Of a stretch of DNA of 64,000 bases, positions 59,363 through 64,000 are shown piece after piece. Made by a program: the position numbers and the translations under genes. The stretch's first letter is position 1. Every line of letters starts with the position of its first letter. This DNA comes from Ovis canadensis (lineage: Eukaryota > Chordata > Mammalia > Artiodactyla > Bovidae), in assembly GCF_042477335.2 (NCBI RefSeq), contig NC_091247.1, positions 1,138,501-1,202,500 of the forward strand. The letters run 5' to 3'. The notes under the pieces are model-generated. The model had not been told where the DNA came from. It was given only the letters and a program-made list of their open reading frames with translations, and searched no databases.

Positions 59363-59988
59363 TTCCAAATAGGGAAAGGAGTACGTCAAGGCTGTATATT
59401 GTCACCCTGCTTATTTAACTTCTATGCAGAGTACATCACAAGAAACGCTGGGCTGGAAGAAACACAAGCTGGAATCAAGATTGCCGGGAGAAATATCAAT
59501 CACCTCAGATATGCAGATGACACCACCCTTATGGCAAAAAGTGAAGAGGAGCAAGTAAAGAGCCTCTTGATAAAAGTGAAAGAGGAGAGTGAAAAAGTTG
59601 GTTTAAAACTCAACATTCAGAAAACGAAGATCATGGCATCTGGTCCCATCACTTCATGGCAAATAGATGGGGAAACAGTGGAAACAGTGTCAGACTTCAT
59701 TTTTTGGGCTCCAAAATCACTGCAGATGGTGACTGCAGCCATGAAATTAAAAGATGCTTGCTACTTGGAAGAAAAGCTATGACCAACCTAGACAGCATAT
59801 TAAAAAGCAGAACCATTACTTGCCAACAAAAGTCCATCTAGTCAAGGCTATGGTTTTTCCAGTAGTCATGTATGGATGTGAGATTTGTACTATAAAGCTG
59901 AGCACTGAAGAATTGATGCTTTTGAACTGCGATGTTGGAGAAGACTCTTGAGAGTCCCTTGGACTGCAAGGAGATCCAACCAGTCCAG
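59363..59988 (+). mobile_element. BovB reverse transcriptase segment
   Basis: It matches about 18994-19625 of the long copy, with GVRQGCILSPCLFNFYAEYI and the YADD motif in an open frame at 59357-59782. The 3' end of BovB is absent: the match stops near AGATCCAACCAGTCCAG. Confidence 0.87.
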
Positions 59989-59989
59989 T

Positions 59990-60510
59990 CATCTCGATCC
60001 TGTTTTCGTGCCTTTGAAGAGACACCCAGGAGAGGGACTGCTGAGTCACCAGTAGCCCTGTGCTTAGCTTTCCGAGGACCTTCCATACAGTTTTCCGTAG
60101 TGGCCGCTCCAGTTTGCATCGCCACCCGCGGTGCACGAGGCTTCCTTTTTCTCCACATCCTCACCAACACTTGCTGTCTCCAGTTGCTTTCACAGCAGCC
60201 GTCTGAGGGGGGTGAGCTGATGCTCACTGTGGTTTTGATTTGCGGTTTCCTGGTGGTCAGTGACGTGGAGCACCTTGCCACGGAGCTCTTGTCCATCTGA
60301 ACGTCTTCTTTGGAAAAACTTCAGTTCCCCTCCTCGGCCCTTTCAAAATTCAGATGGTCTTTTGCTACTGTGTATGAGTTCCTTATCTGTGTTGGATATT
60401 AACCCCCTTCTCAGACGTATGGTTTGCACGTCTTCCTTCCCCGTCCGGGGGTTGCCTTCTCCTCTGCGGATGGTTTCCTTTGCTGGGCGCTTTCCCTCGG
60501 CGCCATCCTC
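59990..60510 (-). mobile_element. L1 LINE fragment (ORF2 3' part)
   Basis: Read on +, TCACTGTGGTTTTGATTTGC, the GTGACGTGGAGCACCTTGCC-like block and CCCCTTCTCAGACGTATGGT follow antisense L1 ORF2. It is diverged and abuts the truncated BovB. Confidence 0.75.
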
Positions 60511-60514
60511 GTGT

Positions 60515-61055
60515 TGACTTTTGCCCTGTTCCTTCTGTGGATGCTCTGGAGGAGTCTCAGCGGACCTCCCAGCCTCCCAGCCCCAAGGCTTGCCCCTCTG
60601 CTGCGCACCTCTTCCTGCTCGCGCCGCTGGTCTGCGGCTCCATGCATGTCCCCTTCCTTCGAAGCAGCCTGGGCATGGGGGCACTTTACCCACCGTGGGC
60701 TTCCTCCTCTTCCTGTGGCTCCCACACTGGTTACATGTAGATGTTTCCCTTCTAAGTGAACCCCTTCCACCCCCGAGGGCTGCGTTCCGCTGACGCTTCC
60801 TGGGCTCCTGACCTCTGGGATCTGCCGGCCGCTGCAGAGCTGCCCTCCTCCTGCCCGGGTCAGCTACCCTTCCCACGTGCATTTTCAGGGTCTGTGCTTT
60901 ACACTCGCTCCTAGTGTTCCTGAAAAATGAAGTTTTGAAAAAGATCTTGTTGTTTTAACGTGATATCTAGGTAGACGGAGGCATACATTCTGGCTCACAC
61001 AGCCATCCTCATAGTAAAATGCGCAAACTCATGCTTTTCAAGTAAATTTTCTTTT
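60515..61055. other. Intergenic, no gene seen
   Basis: Overlapping short frames only. Confidence 0.4.
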
Positions 61056-61057
61056 TT

Positions 61058-61217
61058 TGGTTTATTTATTTGGTTGCCCCAGGGCATAGTTGTGGGCATG
61101 TGGTATTTTCAGTCTTCCCTGCGGCATGTAGAATCTCATTCCCTGACCATGGGCTGAACTTGGGCCCTCCATGGGGAGCACAGAGTCTTAGCCACTGGGC
61201 TTCCAGGGAAGTCCCAT
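61058..61217 (-). mobile_element. CHR-type SINE
   Basis: TTTATTTATTTGGTTGCCCC starts the - orientation copy, and it ends CCACTGGGCTTCCAGGGAAG. Confidence 0.75.
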
Positions 61218-61518
61218 GTTCTGGCTTATTTTTAGGCAGCACTCATTTTTCCTGAAAGAAATTTTTGAAGTCATCTTGGCTTCAGGAGTATCTTTTGCAG
61301 CACTTTAGCTTGATAAAAACACATTTTATGATTAAGTTTCAATAATTTAAGCAAACGCTTCTGGTAGAACCAAAATGTAGGAAGAGGACAACTTTCTCTG
61401 GATTTTATTTAAAAAATTAAAAATAACCGGGCACATCCCTTTCTCTCTTCCTTGCTTAGAATTTTGCTTATTTGTATAAAAGCCTTGGAGGGGAATAATG
61501 ACTTTTCCTTTCTGATAC

Positions 61519-62021
61519 TGAAGGAGGAAACAGAACAGGCTCTATCTTGAAAGCAGGACTCCATCTTGGGCCAGACTGTGGACTTTGAGCTTTATGCCCA
61601 GTATCTACCGAAACAACATACGAACTGTGAAACCGGGCCCTTGGAAGGAAGAGCCCCAGGGCCTAATTATCTGTGTACCCAAACAGAATCATACATTCTA
61701 TTATGCTTATTGGGGAATGGCCACAAGCCTATTGATAATTGTCCACGGTTAACTACCTAGGTTTAAAGCACATAAATCACAGGTTAACTCTGATTGTATC
61801 TTTCTTTTTCCTTTGTTCAGACTAGTTTCAGGGAATTTGGGGAGGTGGGTTTGGGCACATTTGCTTAAGGTATATAAATAAGGTTTTCACAAAAACTGGC
61901 CCGGGTCCTTGGCTCGGAGGAGACTCTGTGATGGGCCAGCCGGTGTAATCAACTGCACTCCACTCTCTGCATTGCCCTTCTGAGAGACCTTGTTTCCCGG
62001 AACGCGTGGCTACATTTGACA
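61519..62021 (+). mobile_element. Solitary LTR, probable ERV1 class
   Basis: A 503-base unit from TGAAGGAGGAAACA to CATTTGACA, with TG...CA ends and a 4-base direct repeat ATAC at 61515-61518 and 62022-62025. A TATATAAATAAGG promoter-like box lies at about 61870-61882. The 4-bp duplication suggests class I. No internal retroviral part adjoins it, so it is a solo LTR fossil. The ends are inferred; a longer unit is possible. Confidence 0.6.
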
Positions 62022-62025
62022 ATAC

Positions 62026-62930
62026 TTGACGGAGTGAAAAGTGCAGAGGTCATCTCGCCCTGGCAGGAGAATCTGAGCCTTGTACAGAAGGTTCTGGATG
62101 CTCCCAGCAGCTCACGGAGTTAGAGTAGGAAAGTTCCCACCCCACCCCCAAATGAGGAAGGGAGGTGGGGACAGAGGGGCGCCGGCCCCCAGGGATGAGG
62201 ACTCAGGAAGCGCAGCCGCACTGCACTGAGGGCTGGGGCTGGGGCTGTGTCCTCAGAAGTGACCCCCTAGGGCTCCCCTGGTGCAGCTAAGTCTCCACTC
62301 TTCCAGCGCCGGGGGACGTGGCCCCGGTCGGGAACTGAGAGCCTGCGGGCCACTCGATGAGGCCAAAAAGTTAGAACAAAAGAAGCCGCAGGCCCCTGGC
62401 TCCCGCCCCAGCTCCAAGCGCCCCCTTTGAAGCAATCATGCTCGGAGCGTTTCAGCGACTGTCTCTCTGGTAGGGAGGCTCCTTGGCTGTTTATATTCAA
62501 GATGAAAGGCTCCGGGTTAACTTTTCCCTCACAGGAAATTCATTCAAGCCGTGTTCAGTGGGGGGAGGCTGTCGAGATGTATCAGGAGAGACAAATCTCA
62601 GTCAGAAATAGAGTGCCGGGGGTGGGAGGCGTGGAGCTGGAGGGCAGGTGGCTGCCCAGCCAGCCATCCGAGGGTCTGTTCATGAAAACGTCCTGCTCAC
62701 TGGAGCCGCTTCCTCGAGAAGGTGTTCTCGGCCAAAGGACTGTCCCCGCAGGTATAGGAAGCTGTTATCTTCTCTAATGAGGCTCAAAAAGAGTCAAATC
62801 CGGGAGTATTTCCTCTGGTCAGTGGTGCTGGACAGGAGGGACACATGATGGTCCGGGGACGCCCCAGCCGTCGCTGTGAGGGCCTGGCAGGGCGGCACTC
62901 TGCCTCACACCGTGGGCACCCTTGGCGTCC
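62026..62930. other. Intergenic, no gene seen
   Basis: Mixed composition with no recognised repeat or exon. Confidence 0.4.
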
Positions 62931-62935
62931 TGCGA

Positions 62936-63150
62936 CAGGAAGTGATCCCGAGACAGGAAGTGATCCCGCGCCCGACCCGGAAGTGATCCCGAGCCCGACC
63001 AGGAAGTGATCCCGCGACAGGGGGCGATCCCGCGACAGGAAGTGATCCCGCGACAGGGGGCGATCCCGCGACAGGAAGTGATCCCGCGACAGGAAGTGAT
63101 CCCGCGACAGGAAGTGATCCCGCGACAGGGGGCGATCCCGCGCCCGCGGC
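62936..63150. repeat. GC-rich minisatellite, 18-bp unit (some 23 bp), about 11 copies
   Basis: Units are AGGAAGTGATCCCGCGAC or AGGGGGCGATCCCGCGAC; three early units carry an extra CCGAC-type insertion. Every unit keeps GATCCCG. Confidence 0.95.
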
Positions 63151-64000
63151 AGCCCCGCCGGAGCCGCGGCCCTGCTTCAGACGAAGCTCTCTGGAGAAGG
63201 GAAGTGGGAGTCTGCATTTTGGAGCAAATAACAGGAGGTCTTAGAGTTTGTGTAAAAATCTGTCTCTCTTAGAAAGGCCAGAGCCTGCTACCCACTTAAC
63301 TGCCCTTCTGGAGCGGCCTGCACCTCGGCCGTTCACGGCGGTGCCTGTCTGGGTGACCTGAGGCCGCAGGAGAACAGACGGGTCTAAACGTTCCAGCCGG
63401 AGGGCGGGTCTCAGCTGGTGGATGCACGCGTCTGGCACGAAGACGCTCGGTCAATATTTGTAGAATAAATAAAGGAGGGGGCGGCTGGCCGGGCGAGCGG
63501 CAGATGGAGCCCGCAGCAGCACCTCCCTCCCCACCCCGCTGGCCGAGGCTTCGAGGCGGGAGGCCTTGCGCGGCCGGCGGGCAGGGCGCCGCGAGGGAGC
63601 CTGGGGGTCAGCTTGCGGGCCCAGGACGGGAGGCCAGCCTCCAGGGCCCCTCCCGAGGAGGCTGACGCAGGGGAAAAGGGAGAAACAAGCCTTGGGGTGC
63701 GCACCCTCCCAAGACACTTTCCAGCTTCAAAGAGGTAATTAAAAATGCTCTTTGGAAGAGCAATTTACATTTCAGCGCAAGCACGTCCCTCTGTTAGGTG
63801 GCTTCTGAGAAGGCCTGTTCGCCTTCCTCACGGAAAAGATAGGAAGCACGCGTTCCACCGTCCGCCTGGTCTTGGAAAACCTCCCGTGGCCGCGGCAGAG
63901 CTGGGCCGGGGCAGGCGCCCCGCTGTGAGTGTGGGAGGTCAGGAGACCCAGCGCGTGTGCTCACGTGAGTGTGTGTGTGCACACGCACCCTGTGCTTCTG
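63151..64000. other. Right-hand flank, no gene seen
   Basis: A GC-rich stretch near 63480-63680, then a TG/CA-rich tract at the end of the window (63950-63990). Confidence 0.4.

Noticed and set aside
62936-63150. CRISPR-like array
   Set aside because: The repeats are directly adjacent without unique spacers, and the genome is mammalian.
63006-63272. Repeat peptide (IPRQEV/IPRQGA) from the 18-bp array
   Set aside because: An 18-bp unit stays open in many frames on both strands; no gene context is present.

Overview
The window is ruminant nuclear DNA, most likely from cattle or a close relative. It carries BovB LINEs, Bov-tA and Bov-A2 SINEs and CHR-type SINEs, which mark ruminants, together with five mammalian protein-coding genes whose set (LCN1, an OBP2-type lipocalin, MRPS2, PIERCE1, PPP1R26) matches the block on human chromosome 9q34.3. 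From memory, this block lies on cattle chromosome 11. All genes are eukaryotic with GT-AG introns. No operons, CRISPR arrays or bacterial elements are present.

Layout. 1-480: TG-rich simple sequence. 1032-4390: a lipocalin on the + strand that matches tear lipocalin (LCN1), with seven exons and all phases consistent. 5500-8030: BovB and SINE insertions. 10747-13480: a second + strand lipocalin, closest to OBP2A/OBP2B, with the same exon plan but an exon-3 end that breaks the frame at the obvious donor. 13680-13930 and 16040-16490: two minisatellites, on either side of a solitary ERV2-class LTR (14385-15861). 17110-19917: the longest BovB copy. 19920-25120: no confident gene; one coding-like open frame on the - strand at 21662-22500 that I could not identify, and a 33-bp minisatellite.

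25120-28303 (-): MRPS2, mitochondrial ribosomal protein uS2m, four coding exons, 288 codons. 29307-33449 (+): PIERCE1, a ciliary microtubule inner protein, three coding exons, 136 codons. The two are divergent and share a CpG-rich promoter region. 38330-43294 (-): PPP1R26, a nucleolar protein phosphatase 1 regulator, with one 1167-codon coding exon, a predicted upstream non-coding exon, and a CpG island near 46.2-47.2 kb as probable promoter. PIERCE1 and PPP1R26 are convergent.

47250-64000 appears to be intergenic: old L1 fragments, BovB pieces, nested SINEs, a 503-bp ERV1-type LTR and an 18-bp GC-rich minisatellite at the right end.

The genes do not form one pathway. The lipocalins are secreted carriers from a local tandem duplication; MRPS2, PIERCE1 and PPP1R26 are conserved neighbours. 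The most useful observations are the apparent inversion of the lipocalin pair relative to human, the exon-3 anomaly of the OBP2-like gene, two BovB 5' inversions that broke at nearly the same point of the BovB RNA, and the sixfold acidic/helical repeat in PPP1R26. I found no convincing sign of an undescribed multi-gene system.
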